Source: Fulvitalea axinellae
GTDB taxonomy: Bacteria > Bacteroidota > Bacteroidia > Cytophagales > Cyclobacteriaceae
Length of the DNA stretch: 64,000 bases
Direction: 5' to 3'
Assembly (NCBI RefSeq): GCF_036492835.1
Contig: NZ_AP025314.1
Coordinates: forward strand, 682,001-746,000
Both the position numbers and the translations under genes were made by a program. Positions 8,227 through 16,695 of this stretch are shown one piece after another. Positions within the stretch are counted from its first letter, which is position 1, and every line of letters begins with the position of its first letter. The notes under the pieces are model-generated. The model was not told where the DNA came from. It was given only the letters and a program-made list of their open reading frames with translations, and did no database searches.

Positions 8227-9177
8227 TTATTCTACTCTAAACCTTCCTTCGCTAATCATATACATCAATCCCTCTTTCAAAGCGTAAGTTGACACGCGGA
8301 TATTGTTGACGGGAATTTCTCTAAGCAAAAAACGTATAAGGCAGGAAGCGACCACGATTAAGTCTACACGCAAAGGGATCATTCCGGGGACACGCAGGCG
8401 CTCGCCTCTGTTTTTGTTGACCAACGTTTGGTAGCAGAGTTCAAACTCTGTGGTGGGTAGGTTAAAAGCGGTTCTGTGCGGTTGGGCCAAAATACCTTTG
8501 CTGGCTTCGTAGACCTCCGCCAGAGTGTCAAAAGAGCCGGAAGAGCCGATAAATTCCACGGGAGGGAAACGGCGCGCGACTTCCAGCACTCCCGTCAGTT
8601 CTTTTTCCAAATAGGCCTCGAGTTCCTTGATCTCTTCTGGCCTGATAGGGTCGTGGCGTTGGAATTTCTCGATTAGGCGTTGGGCGCCTATCTCAAGGCT
8701 GCGTTGCCAAAACACCCTCGATTCGTTGCAAAAAATGAACTCTACGCTTCCGCCACCTATATCTATGATCAGGGAAATGTCGTCGCTTAGCCTCAGCGCG
8801 CGCTTTACGCCCTCGTGAATCAGGTAAGCCTCCCTGTCGCCGTCTACGGTATGAACCGTAAAACCGGTGCGTTTGTGGGTTTCTTTGATGAAGGAATCGG
8901 CGTTAGAAGCGTTGCGAAGGGCGCTTGTGCCTACCAAGATGGCTTTGTCGGGGCCTATGCCGTAACCGGCCAACGTATCACGGAAATTCTCCAAAGTTGA
9001 GAAAGCCCTTTCCATAGCTTGGGAAGTTATCCTGCGTTCGCTTATGCCACCTTCTCCCAACCGCACGCCAACCCTTTCGTTGACAAGCATGTCCATGTTG
9101 CCGGACTGGAATTCGGCCACCAGCAGGTTAAAGGTATTTGTACCCAAGTCTACAATCGCTACTTTCTCGTCCTTCAT
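8227..9177 (-). CDS. Ppx/GppA family exopolyphosphatase / pppGpp phosphatase
   Basis: This 316-residue enzyme belongs to the ASKHA (actin/hexokinase-like) phosphatases that cut polyphosphate ends or the 5' phosphate of pppGpp. 'VDLGTNTFNLLV' near residues 9-20 is phosphate loop 1 and 'IDIGGGSVEF' near 139-148 is loop 2; 'GTSALRNASN' follows the family pattern. The length is that of the short two-domain form without the C-terminal HD domain of E. coli Ppx. It lies 33 bases downstream of the DUF5522 gene in the same direction, so the two are probably cotranscribed. It converges on the orphan gene ending at 8179. Confidence 0.93.
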   Translation of the reverse strand: MKDEKVAIVDLGTNTFNLLVAEFQSGNMDMLVNERVGVRLGEGGISERRITSQAMERAFSTLENFRDTLAGYGIGPDKAILVGTSALRNASNADSFIKETHKRTGFTVHTVDGDREAYLIHEGVKRALRLSDDISLIIDIGGGSVEFIFCNESRVFWQRSLEIGAQRLIEKFQRHDPIRPEEIKELEAYLEKELTGVLEVARRFPPVEFIGSSGSFDTLAEVYEASKGILAQPHRTAFNLPTTEFELCYQTLVNKNRGERLRVPGMIPLRVDLIVVASCLIRFLLREIPVNNIRVSTYALKEGLMYMISEGRFRVE

Positions 9178-9210
9178 ATCCGCAAAAGTTTGGCGAATTT
9201 AATCATTCCA

Positions 9211-9414
9211 TTATGAAAATAGAATAAAGCTATCTTTACTTTCCTTCATATTTTCCTTCCATGGGCAATGTCTGCATTTGTTCTCCTTGCGGGGTTTGCA
9301 ACAGTGACCTCTTTCCAAATGGTATTGACGGGTAAATACACACCTTCCCCGTTCGTCCAAGTAGTAATGTATCCCCTCTTTTAGCTCCTTGTTATTGATA
9401 ATGATTTTGGCCAT
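9211..9414 (-). CDS. DUF5522 small cysteine-rich protein
   Basis: The likely start is the ATG at 9414, giving 67 residues; a longer frame reaching 9495 adds an unconserved N-terminus. The core 'EGIHYYLDERGRCVFTRQYH' is followed by 'LERGHCCKPRK' and 'CRHCPW'. This is the pattern of the Bacteroidota DUF5522 family (HYY...VFT..YHL.RG.CC....C.HCP). The Cys/His set suggests a metal-binding knuckle, but the function is unknown. Usual members have CCGxGCRHCP, while this one has a slightly longer CC-KPRKENK-C spacing. It precedes ppx/gppA by 33 bases. Confidence 0.8.
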   Translation of the reverse strand: MAKIIINNKELKEGIHYYLDERGRCVFTRQYHLERGHCCKPRKENKCRHCPWKENMKESKDSFILFS

Positions 9415-9505
9415 AAGGCGTATTGTGTCTATTTTTGCGAAATTAAGCACAATATCGATACCGGTACAAGCCGAGGCGCCCGCATTGGCGCACAAACTCA
9501 GTCAT

Positions 9506-10084
9506 ATGAAAAAACTTTGCTTCGCCACCAACAACCCGGGCAAAATAGCCGAGATAAAAGGCCTGCTCGGAGGCAAGTTCGAAATCCTCAGCCTCGCCGA
9601 TATCGGGTGTGACGTGGACCTCCCCGAAGAACAGGACACCATGGAGGGCAATTCTTCGCAAAAAGCCCGTTATGTATATGACCATTTCGGCGTGGACTGC
9701 TTTGCCGACGATTCCGGCCTGGAAGTGGACGCTCTAAACGGTGCTCCCGGAGTGTATTCGGCCAGATTTGCGGGACCACAACGCAAAGACTCCGACAATA
9801 TCGACCTTCTTTTGACTAAGCTTCAGGGCAACAGCCAGCGGGGCGCCAGGTTCAGGACGGTGATCACCCTGATAGAAGGAGGGAAGGAGACGCAGTTTAC
9901 CGGAACGGCGGAAGGCGACATTACCGAAGCGAGAAGCGGAGAGAAGGGCTTCGGCTACGATCCCGTTTTCCGTCCCGAAGGCATGGAATTAACCTTCGCC
10001 GAAATATCGGCTGAGGAAAAGAACAGAATCAGCCATCGTGGCAAGGCCGTACGCTCGTTGGTCGAATATTTGGCGCAAAAATAA
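9506..10084 (+). CDS. rdgB: RdgB/HAM1 non-canonical purine NTP pyrophosphatase
   Basis: The ATG at 9506 gives a normal 192-residue member of the ITPase family, which hydrolyses dITP, ITP and XTP to the monophosphate and keeps deaminated purines out of DNA. Diagnostic motifs are 'FATNNPGKIAEI' at the N-terminus (substrate loop), 'DDSGLEVDALNGAPGVYSAR' (metal site and purine pocket) and 'GFGYDPVF' (base recognition). The frame stays open upstream to 9389, but those 39 residues do not match the family. The start lies 91 bases from the divergent DUF5522 gene. udk follows after 47 bases, so an rdgB-udk-ktrA operon is likely. Confidence 0.95.
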   Translation: MKKLCFATNNPGKIAEIKGLLGGKFEILSLADIGCDVDLPEEQDTMEGNSSQKARYVYDHFGVDCFADDSGLEVDALNGAPGVYSARFAGPQRKDSDNIDLLLTKLQGNSQRGARFRTVITLIEGGKETQFTGTAEGDITEARSGEKGFGYDPVFRPEGMELTFAEISAEEKNRISHRGKAVRSLVEYLAQK

Positions 10085-10131
10085 TGTCTTTGTCCGGGAA
10101 CGATACCCGGTAAAGAAACACACTATATCTG

Positions 10132-10761
10132 ATGGAAACACCTTACTTTGTCGGGATTACGGGCGGTAGCGCTTCGGGGAAAACCCGGTTCCTGAACCAA
10201 TTGATGGCTTATTTCGGTGAAGATGACGTTACGCTTATCTCGCAAGACAACTACTACAAACCGCGGCACCTCCAGCCCGTGGACGAGAACGGCGTACACA
10301 ACTTCGACAAGCCGGAGTCTATCGATTTCGATGCGTTTATGGACGATATCGATAAGCTGAAAAACGGCGAAACGGCCGAGCGCGAGGAGTATATGTTCAA
10401 CAACCCGAACGCCACTCCGCGTATGCTCAGCTTTAAACCCGCTCCGATTGTCATCGTCGAGGGCCTTTTCGTATTTTACGACGACAAGATCAGCGCTTCG
10501 CTCGACACCAAGGTGTACATAGACGCCCAGGAACATATCAAGCTCAAGCGCCGCATCATCCGTGACAACGCCGAACGCGGCTATGACCTGGACGACGTGC
10601 TTTACCGTTACGAGCGTCACGTGATGCCCACTTACGAGCGTTACATCAAACCGACGAAATACGAAGCCGACATCGTAGTGCCAAACAACACCGACTTCAA
10701 AGGCGGTTTGGAAATCTTGGTGGGCTTTATGAGAACAAAACTCAACGCGGTCGGGGCCTAA
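10132..10761 (+). CDS. udk: Uridine kinase
   Basis: This 209-residue kinase phosphorylates uridine or cytidine for pyrimidine salvage. The P-loop 'GGSASGKT' is at residues 11-18, followed by 'SQDNYYKP' and 'NFDKPESIDFD', both nucleoside-binding blocks of Udk. 'RRIIRDNAERG' is the lid arginine segment. The length matches E. coli Udk (213). It is second in the run rdgB-udk-ktrA. Confidence 0.94.
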   Translation: METPYFVGITGGSASGKTRFLNQLMAYFGEDDVTLISQDNYYKPRHLQPVDENGVHNFDKPESIDFDAFMDDIDKLKNGETAEREEYMFNNPNATPRMLSFKPAPIVIVEGLFVFYDDKISASLDTKVYIDAQEHIKLKRRIIRDNAERGYDLDDVLYRYERHVMPTYERYIKPTKYEADIVVPNNTDFKGGLEILVGFMRTKLNAVGA

Positions 10762-10858
10762 AAGGCCCGGTGGAGAAAGAAGGGAAGAGGGGGAAGCGCT
10801 AGATTTTATACGTGTAAGCGCCCGGCATGCCGGACGCCGAACCCAAAACACCAAACAA

Positions 10859-11548
10859 GTGAACAATTTCGCAGTAATAGGACTCGGCCAGTTCGGCGAA
10901 GCCATTGCCAAGACCCTTTCCGCGCGTGGCGCTGGGGTGCTGGCAATCGATATCGATTACGACAAGATTGAGGCGATAAAAGAGGAAGTGGCTCACGCCG
11001 TACAGCTCGACGCCACCGACAGGCGAGGCTTGGTTGCGCAAAACATCTCCGAACTCGACGCCGTGGTGGTAGCCATTGGCGACAACTTCGAGTGCATGCT
11101 CCTTACCATAGTAGTTTTGCAGGAGCTTGGGGTAAAACGCATAATGGGTAGGGCGGCCAACGACCACCAACGGATAATCCTGCAAAAGATGGGCATTACC
11201 GAGATCATATCTCCGGAAGCCACCATCGGACAGAGCGTGGCCGAACAGCTTTTGCAACCGAATATCTATTCTTACCTGCCTTTGCCCGACGATTACGAGA
11301 TCGTGGAGATCAAGACGCCGGCCAAGGTAGCGAATATGGTACTGAAGGAAGTGGGCTTGCGGGACAAGTACGACTTGAACCTGATCACTATCAAGCGGAG
11401 CTACCAAAAGGTACGTGACGGCCATTCCGTACAGGAAGAGCATATCATTGGCGTGCCTAAGGCCAGCACGGTGCTTTACGCCACCGACATCCTGATAGTG
11501 ATGGGCAAAAAACAGGACGTGGACCGCTTTATTACGCTGAACAGCTAA
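10859..11548 (+). CDS. TrkA/KtrA-type potassium-channel regulatory subunit
   Basis: This 229-residue cytosolic regulator has an N-terminal RCK/TrkA-N Rossmann domain with 'GLGQFG' at 8-13 and the acidic 'IDIDYDKI' end of beta-2 for NAD(H)/ATP binding. A TrkA-C domain covers residues 135-225. One RCK domain of this length is the KtrA type rather than the double-length E. coli TrkA. The start is GTG at 10859; no better in-frame ATG fits. Such proteins gate a KtrB/TrkH pore, but no pore gene is present in the window. It is followed by a strong terminator. Confidence 0.9.
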   Translation: MNNFAVIGLGQFGEAIAKTLSARGAGVLAIDIDYDKIEAIKEEVAHAVQLDATDRRGLVAQNISELDAVVVAIGDNFECMLLTIVVLQELGVKRIMGRAANDHQRIILQKMGITEIISPEATIGQSVAEQLLQPNIYSYLPLPDDYEIVEIKTPAKVANMVLKEVGLRDKYDLNLITIKRSYQKVRDGHSVQEEHIIGVPKASTVLYATDILIVMGKKQDVDRFITLNS

Positions 11549-11570
11549 GCGAAGAAGACCATACGAAATG

Positions 11571-11610
11571 ACAAAACCCCGCCTCGGATAACTCCGGGAC
11601 GGGGTTTTGT
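11571..11610 (+). terminator. Terminator of the rdgB-udk-ktrA run
   Basis: A perfect 11-bp stem ACAAAACCCCG/CGGGGTTTTGT (11571-11581 with 11600-11610) starts 23 bases after the ktrA stop. Confidence 0.85.
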
Positions 11611-11939
11611 TGTATTAACCCCGAAACATATAACCCCAAAACAGCGATAGGCTGGGACTCCTCCCCGCCTATCCATTTCACTCAGCTATTTTGTGTGGAA
11701 TCGTAGCGCTCGGGTACGCACTTCCCTTACGCTAACATTACAAATATAGAATTATAGTTCAGATAACTTCAAGCATAAAGTTCTTTTTTTAAAAAAAATT
11801 AAAAAAACACCTCCATCTAATATTTTAACAGATAAACACTCTCATTAATGAAAGGCTAGCTTAACAATAAGTAGTGCTCTTTAAATTTACCATCTCAATC
11901 CCCACAGATCGTTTAGGCCACAAATTTGGAAAATAAAAA
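11611..11939. other. A+T-rich intergenic region between converging genes
   Basis: The stretch from about 11740 to 11880 is strongly A+T-rich with an A-run near 11793-11812. It lies between two 3' ends, so no promoter is needed, and no gene was found in it. A CAAATATA near 11744 would read TATATTTG on the minus strand, a -7-like box with no gene in a position to use it. Confidence 0.4.
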
Positions 11940-11955
11940 AACCGCCGAAGCGGTT
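11940..11955 (-). terminator. Terminator of the TehB-like methyltransferase
   Basis: On the minus strand AACCGC-TTCG-GCGGTT is followed by a run of seven T. A UUCG tetraloop on a G+C stem makes this a textbook intrinsic terminator, 38 bases after the stop at 11993. Confidence 0.88.
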
Positions 11956-11992
11956 GTTAAATGGGTCTGGTCGAGTGCGAATGGCCGAAACG

Positions 11993-12643
11993 CTACCGTT
12001 TCTTTCCAACAAACCTCACTACCGAACCCCGTCCGATATGGTAAAGTCCCTCGTTCAGTTCGATTTCTTTTTCCTCCAGTTCCAAAATTTCGAAACCCTG
12101 GAAGTCATCACGTACTTCCTCTGTGGAGAAAAGCGCCTCCACGTTATTCGGTCCGCCGACTTTGGGGTCTTTCGAATTATACTCGATATGTCTTTTCCCG
12201 AAAGCTTCTAAAATAACAATACCGCCCGGATGTAACAGATCCGCCAAGGCCTTATGATAAGCCGATTTGAGAGCGGGAGGAAAATGTGCGTATATCAGCC
12301 CTATAGCGTCGAAGTTTCCCTCGGCATAATCAAGCCTCTCCAGTTCCCCGATCCTGTAATCCACGTTAACCCCTTCGGCTTCCGCCAATTTCATAGCCTT
12401 TTTCCTGCCTTCTTCGCTGATGTCGAAAGCCGATACTGTCCAACCGCTCTTGGCCGCGTAAACGGCGTTACGGCCTTCGCCTTCGGCGGGGAACAGGATT
12501 GTTCCGGGATCGAGCTTGTCCAACCGCTCTTTCAAAAAATCGTTCGGTGACACTCCGTAAGCGTATTCGTCTTCTCCGAATCGCTTATTCCATCGATCTA
12601 GCCAAGCCTTTTCAGTCATCTTACCGTGTTTATCGTTTGACAT
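11993..12643 (-). CDS. Class I SAM-dependent methyltransferase, TehB/thiopurine-methyltransferase-like
   Basis: The 216-residue protein opens with 'WLDRWNKRFGEDEYAYG.SPN', the N-terminal block of TehB-like and TPMT-like methyltransferases. 'ILFPAEGEGRNAVYAAKSG' follows as the SAM-binding motif I; the usual LD.GCG is here FPAEGEGRN, a variant common in this subgroup. 'VSAFDISEEGRKKA' is motif II. The family methylates small thiols or metalloid oxyanions; the substrate here is unknown. The gene stands alone, with a terminator directly downstream. Confidence 0.85.
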   Translation of the reverse strand: MSNDKHGKMTEKAWLDRWNKRFGEDEYAYGVSPNDFLKERLDKLDPGTILFPAEGEGRNAVYAAKSGWTVSAFDISEEGRKKAMKLAEAEGVNVDYRIGELERLDYAEGNFDAIGLIYAHFPPALKSAYHKALADLLHPGGIVILEAFGKRHIEYNSKDPKVGGPNNVEALFSTEEVRDDFQGFEILELEEKEIELNEGLYHIGRGSVVRFVGKKR

Positions 12644-12815
12644 CCCCTCGCTCAGGCCCCACTTTCCGACGGTAAACTAACGGTTTTCCATCCAAAAAAA
12701 CAGCAAACGCCACCATGAGACCAAAATGTCTTTCAATATGCGTTTCAGAAAACGGAAGAATCGGGAGACGGGCCTATCGTTGTTACGCTTATTCATAACG
12801 GAAAAAATGATCGGG

Positions 12816-13394
12816 TTAAGAGAAAATATCAAGCCACATCACCCAGATGATAATACCGAACAGCCCAACAAAGAGAACAGCAGTAACCCAACACCCCGCC
12901 TTCTCTATTTTCTCTCGCTTCTGCGTTTCCACTTTTGTCCGGTATTCGTACGGTATTCTGTATCGGGTCCGGAACACATTCAGACACTCTTTGGCCAAAG
13001 CATGCATCTGTTGTGACCAAGGTCCATTAAGGGAGGCTTCCCCGTACAGTGTGAAAAACTCTTTGGGTTCGGGGTCTCCCTTTAGTACCGCAAACACTGT
13101 TACGTTTCCGGTGTATCGGCCCCTTCTGCCGGCTAACCCCACTTCATACAGGAATGTTACCACTTCTTTCGGGTCGATTATACGCTTTCGGCGTCCCCAG
13201 GCACTCCATTCCAGCTTATCTCCTAAACGGATGGTCCAGTGCCTGCTACGGTTTCCGTAAAAGCTCATATAAAACGCGACGGTATCCGGAGTGAATTCCA
13301 AAATAGCGTCCAAGCGACGGTGTTTTGCACGGTGACCTTCCAGTGTCACCACCCTGAGGTCTTCGTCGTTTTTGGTTTGGAGAAACTCATTCAT
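12816..13394 (-). CDS. Tail-anchored orphan protein, paralogue of the upstream gene
   Basis: This 192-residue protein has a soluble, beta-rich N-terminal part and one C-terminal membrane helix at about 167-188 with only a few residues after it, i.e. a tail anchor. I do not recognise the family. It shares a clear block with the gene just upstream: 'DPKEVVTFLYEVG', 'V.VFAVLKGDPEPKEF', and 'L.VF..RYRIPYEYR'. The start ATG at 13392-13394 lies one base after the stop of the upstream gene, so the two are cotranscribed and probably arose by tandem duplication. The soluble domain should face the cytoplasm. Confidence 0.7.
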   Translation of the reverse strand: MNEFLQTKNDEDLRVVTLEGHRAKHRRLDAILEFTPDTVAFYMSFYGNRSRHWTIRLGDKLEWSAWGRRKRIIDPKEVVTFLYEVGLAGRRGRYTGNVTVFAVLKGDPEPKEFFTLYGEASLNGPWSQQMHALAKECLNVFRTRYRIPYEYRTKVETQKREKIEKAGCWVTAVLFVGLFGIIIWVMWLDIFS

Positions 13395-13395
13395 A

Positions 13396-14025
13396 TCACA
13401 AAGGGGGTAATGTAAAGGCGGAAAATATCCAGGCCACTATATGCGAAAGCAACCAAAGAATAAAAAGTAATAAGGCAAGAAACATCCCGCCGACGATGCT
13501 AAGAAAGACAATCCCGTCCCTCTTGCGACTTTTAGTGACTATACGTTCTTCCCTATATTCCGAAGGAATGCCGTAACGTTCCTCAAGAACTCTCAAAGCC
13601 TCATCTATAAAAGCGCGGTTACACTCCTTCCATCTCCCGTCAGGTACGGAATTGATAGTAAATGAGCAAAAAGACTTAGGGTCCGAATCTCCAGAAAATA
13701 CGGCAAAGACATCTATGGCGCTTGCAATCAGGAGATTCCTGCGACGAGAAGGAAGCTTACCAGTGTCATAAAGTATACGCTCTATCTTACGAGGGTCAAA
13801 CTCCAATTCACGAGATTTATATTTACGCTGGATACGTATTTTCTCATCCTCCAGAAACCATACTTCCAGCTCGGAACGGTTGGGCTTTATTTTTGGCCAT
13901 CCCTGAAGGCTTTCGGACGGCATAGTGTAGAATACTATCCGGTCTTCCGTGATTTCCATCTCAATACTTCTGCGATCTCCCCAGTACGTCACGGTGCGTT
14001 TGTGTCCCTCCACCCTTATATCCAT
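13396..14025 (-). CDS. Tail-anchored orphan protein, first of a tandem paralogous pair
   Basis: The ATG at 14025 gives 209 residues. The frame is open to 14166, but that longer start would overlap the terminator hairpin at 14154-14185 and adds a Cys/Phe-rich unconserved stretch. The body has 'FDPRKIERILYDTGKLPSRRR', 'IDVFAVFSGDSDPKSF' and 'RVLEERYGIPSEYREE', which align with the downstream paralogue. The C-terminus is a long hydrophobic segment (about 172-200). No known domain was recognised. Gene order and a one-base gap indicate an operon with 12816-13394. Confidence 0.7.
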   Translation of the reverse strand: MDIRVEGHKRTVTYWGDRRSIEMEITEDRIVFYTMPSESLQGWPKIKPNRSELEVWFLEDEKIRIQRKYKSRELEFDPRKIERILYDTGKLPSRRRNLLIASAIDVFAVFSGDSDPKSFCSFTINSVPDGRWKECNRAFIDEALRVLEERYGIPSEYREERIVTKSRKRDGIVFLSIVGGMFLALLLFILWLLSHIVAWIFSAFTLPPL

Positions 14026-14153
14026 AACAAACCAATGAATTACGATATCTGAATGGAACGAAGAAAGACGTTGGAAAACGCAAAACCTAAGAAAGCATCG
14101 AAATATACCATACACCGATTGGTTTGTCCAGCCCGTCCCGGAACGAAACAACA

Positions 14154-14185
14154 AGGCCGGCAACACGTAGAAGTGTTGCCGGCCT
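14154..14185 (-). terminator. Strong hairpin after the coiled-coil orphan gene
   Basis: A perfect 13-bp stem AGGCCGGCAACAC/GTGTTGCCGGCCT with a 6-base loop lies 25 bases past the stop at 14210. The minus-strand trailer TTGTTGTTTC is only moderately T-rich. The plus strand has five T after the stem, but no plus-strand gene ends here. Confidence 0.7.
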
Positions 14186-14209
14186 CTTTTTGCGAAAAGA
14201 TCAGCTGAC

Positions 14210-14731
14210 TTAATTGGTTACCGCCTGCGCCACGTATTCGTTACCGTCAAACCATACCGAACCTTCACCGATATTGCCGGGCACGACATAGTCGTTGAGG
14301 TAAGAAACAAAGTCGGCAACCCACATAGTTACTTCCACTTCGCTGGTGTTTTGCCGGATGTTTCCACGCATATGTTTGACAATAGGCGAGGCGGCCCTTC
14401 TTTTGGCCTTGACTTTTAAGTTGGCCAGTTGGGCTTGCGCTTCGAGCAACTCAGCTTCCAATCCCTCGCGTACCAAAGCGTTTGGTGTTTGGGGGATTTG
14501 GTTTTGCAAGATGTTGATCACGGTTTCAAGGCGGGCCGTTTCCGACGCTTCGCTGATGTCACGAGCTTCGGCTTCCCCTTCCCTGATATTGGCCCTTATC
14601 AACACTACTTGCGATTTGTCGCGTTGTAGCATGATCTCATTGGCCACGGCCTGACATTCGCCGATGTTAGACGCCACTTCCGGGTACTTTTCCGGAGACA
14701 GTATACTGCCAGATTCATGTGAATAACCCAT
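14210..14731 (-). CDS. Orphan coiled-coil protein
   Basis: This 173-residue cytoplasmic protein has no signal peptide and no recognised family. Residues 15-115 are helical with heptad-like Ala/Leu/Glu spacing ('EAEARDISEASETARLE', 'LEAELLEAQAQLANLKV'), suggesting a coiled coil. The last 50 residues look globular ('VTMWVADFVSYLNDYVVPG'). The ATG at 14731 is the only clear start. It is monocistronic, with a terminator-like hairpin downstream and an A+T-rich gap upstream. Confidence 0.6.
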   Translation of the reverse strand: MGYSHESGSILSPEKYPEVASNIGECQAVANEIMLQRDKSQVVLIRANIREGEAEARDISEASETARLETVINILQNQIPQTPNALVREGLEAELLEAQAQLANLKVKAKRRAASPIVKHMRGNIRQNTSEVEVTMWVADFVSYLNDYVVPGNIGEGSVWFDGNEYVAQAVTN

Positions 14732-15100
14732 TGTTCTTTAATATTTAGGTTCACAATTAGTTCTGATACTGGATGTGGCAAATACTCGGCCGGAAATGCG
14801 GTGAACTTGATTTTAAATATTTTTCTTTTTGACTAGGGGTGATCAGCTTTTGTGATGCAGTCGTGAAAGTCTGTTTTTTAGGGAGTAACCATTTTCTTTT
14901 ATTTAAATGGAAACAATGCGTTTCTATACCATTGTAGGCACTGTAAAACGATTTTTTCTTCTGTTATGGTGAAGAACACTTTATTTGATTGCTTTAGTAG
15001 CGGAATTTACCATATATTTAAAACTACAAATATAGTTAAGTGGTGAAGGCAAGTTTTCCTTTGGTGAGAATGGCTAGTCGTAACCTAACTTTTAATTTTT
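14732..15100. other. A+T-rich intergenic region at the left edge of the island
   Basis: About 370 bases without a gene, much lower in G+C than the flanks. It must hold the start signals of both divergent neighbours. A CAAATATA near 15028, reading TATATTTG on the minus strand, resembles a -7 box, but no good -33 partner was found. Confidence 0.4.
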
Positions 15101-15874
15101 ATGAGATACTATCTAACAACAATTTTTAACCTTATTATCTTCCTGCAAGCCAATGCCGAATGTGGGTCTTCAGGTATATCGGTATATCCTTCAAAAGGCG
15201 AGATAAACAAAAATGGAATAATAGTGATTGAAGGCTATTCAATGAGTCAGCCTATAATTGATTCCCTTAATACTAAATATCCTGTGTATTTGGAATCGGA
15301 AGGACATAAGGTGAGACTTAGGGTTTTAGAGACCCTGTATGGTATGTACTCATTGACTCAGGCCGTTTTAAAACCAGAACAGGAACTTCAAGTTGGTAAA
15401 ACATATAGATTGGTAATTGAAAATAGAAGAGAAATATGGTTAAGCGGACCACTTACAAGGTGGAATTCAGAAACTAGAAAGTCAGAACCCATCGCGTGGG
15501 GGGTGAAAAATCATGTTGATAAAAAACCTCCTGTTTGGAGAACACTACCTAGACTGGTTGGCAAGTCAGTAGAATATTATGGTTGTGGCCCCGAAGCTAA
15601 TGCCATCTTTAGCTTGGATATAATAGGTGAAGGTACGCTGATAAGGACTGAATTTGTTAACCTTAAAACTAAAAAGGTGCGAACCTATTTACTCAAAAAG
15701 GAGCATGATGGTCAGTTATATGTTGGACATGGTATGTGTTCAGGCGCATTTTCTTACACCAAAGAAGGGAAATATAAAGTACGGTTTCGTTTGATGGACA
15801 TGTCTGGGAATATGAGTGAAAACTGGACGGCTTGGACTACCTATGATAGTCCCTATAGAGATAGTGGGGATTAA
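15101..15874 (+). CDS. Secreted orphan protein in an A+T-rich island
   Basis: This 257-residue product has an N-terminal signal peptide (residues 1-19, then ANA-EC). The mature part appears beta-rich, with 'NGIIVIEGYS', 'LRVLETLYG' and 'EGKYKVRFRLMDMSGNMS', reminiscent of an immunoglobulin-like or fibronectin-like sandwich. Several Cys (including EYYGCG and GMCSG) may pair after export. No family is recognised. Its codon use is markedly more A/T-rich than that of its neighbours (many AAA, ATA, TTA and AGA codons), and an IS30 remnant lies next to it. Together these suggest recent horizontal acquisition. Confidence 0.65.
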   Translation: MRYYLTTIFNLIIFLQANAECGSSGISVYPSKGEINKNGIIVIEGYSMSQPIIDSLNTKYPVYLESEGHKVRLRVLETLYGMYSLTQAVLKPEQELQVGKTYRLVIENRREIWLSGPLTRWNSETRKSEPIAWGVKNHVDKKPPVWRTLPRLVGKSVEYYGCGPEANAIFSLDIIGEGTLIRTEFVNLKTKKVRTYLLKKEHDGQLYVGHGMCSGAFSYTKEGKYKVRFRLMDMSGNMSENWTAWTTYDSPYRDSGD

Positions 15875-15990
15875 GCCAATGCAGACGTGAGTAAGCGCAA
15901 CACTTCTCTATGAATGTTTTTAGTTTTTACCAAGTAGTAATTTATAGGGTCCTAGCATAAAGATGTTGAGCCTATTTAAGCTCAAACTCC

Positions 15991-16104
15991 ATGGAATGGG
16001 CTGAAGTGGATTTGTTTTGGAGTGAGGTTGAGTCTGCGATAGAAAAAAATAGCCAGAGTAAGGTTTTAATCGATTTTAAGGGACAGTTAGGCCGCCTGAT
16101 TTGA
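15991..16104 (+). CDS. Possible 37-residue small ORF or gene remnant
   Basis: An ATG at 15991 opens 37 codons starting MEWAEVDLFW and ending GQLGRLI. It overlaps the tail of the IS30-like frame on the other strand. It may be a real micropeptide, the remnant of a decayed gene in the island, or chance. Confidence 0.2.
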   Translation: MEWAEVDLFWSEVESAIEKNSQSKVLIDFKGQLGRLI

Positions 16105-16695
16105 AAAAACAGGATGATCAACAAGGGCGAAAAGCGCTATAGTTGTTTTGTTGGGTGGTGGAATGTTTGGGGAGTAATCGTGTTTGGTGATTGAGTCTTG
16201 GTGGTGGAGGGTATCTTTGTTGAGGCGGGCTTGAAGCTGTATTGTCTTGTATAAGAGCAAAGCTCTTCTGAATCCGAAAGGCTTGTTTTCGGCTTTAAAA
16301 AGTGACGGTTTTTTGAAAAAGCTACCGAGTAGCCTGCGTTGTCGAGTATTGATTCCTAAGCGCAGATAGTGGTTAAGGTCAGAAGTCCAGCATATCATAT
16401 TGTGGCTTATCCTGTGTGTATATCTACGTTTCCTAAGGCCGTATGCCCGATATCTTATATTAGCGGTAGCGCCCCATGTTTTTCTAGCTTCGGCCAATTG
16501 TTGGGCCATAGTACCCGAGTAGTACTGACCAAAGCGGTTGCGTTCAAGTTCCCGGCTTACCGTGGAGGGCGCCCTGTTAATGGCCTTGGCTATAAAACGT
16601 ACCGACAGGCCATGACCCCACATACGTTCGATCATCAACCGTTCGGCGGGTTCCAGGTGGCGGTAGGGCGCTATGTATCGGTAGGGGGTAGCCAT
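16087..16695 (-). pseudogene. IS30-family transposase remnant: N-terminal helix-turn-helix only
   Basis: The first 70 residues of this 202-residue frame match the N-terminal helix-turn-helix of IS30 transposases: 'HLEPAERLMIERM', then 'GLSVRFIAKAINRAPSTVSR' and 'ELERNRFG.YYSGTMAQQLAEARK'. This part binds the element's ends. After residue about 85 the sequence no longer looks like IS30: there is no DDE catalytic core, and the tail is basic and low in conserved features. Full IS30 transposases are 300-400 residues. The frame is still intact, so a domesticated DNA-binding protein is possible, but a decayed insertion sequence is more likely. No terminal inverted repeats could be identified. Confidence 0.7.

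Noticed and set aside
9389..9505. Longer N-terminus of rdgB
   Set aside because: The added 39 residues do not match the family and would run into the divergent DUF5522 gene; ATG 9506 fits the family start.
12726..13016. Plus-strand frame of 96 codons over the tail of the tail-anchored protein gene
   Set aside because: Overlaps a conserved paralogous coding region on the other strand and lacks any domain.
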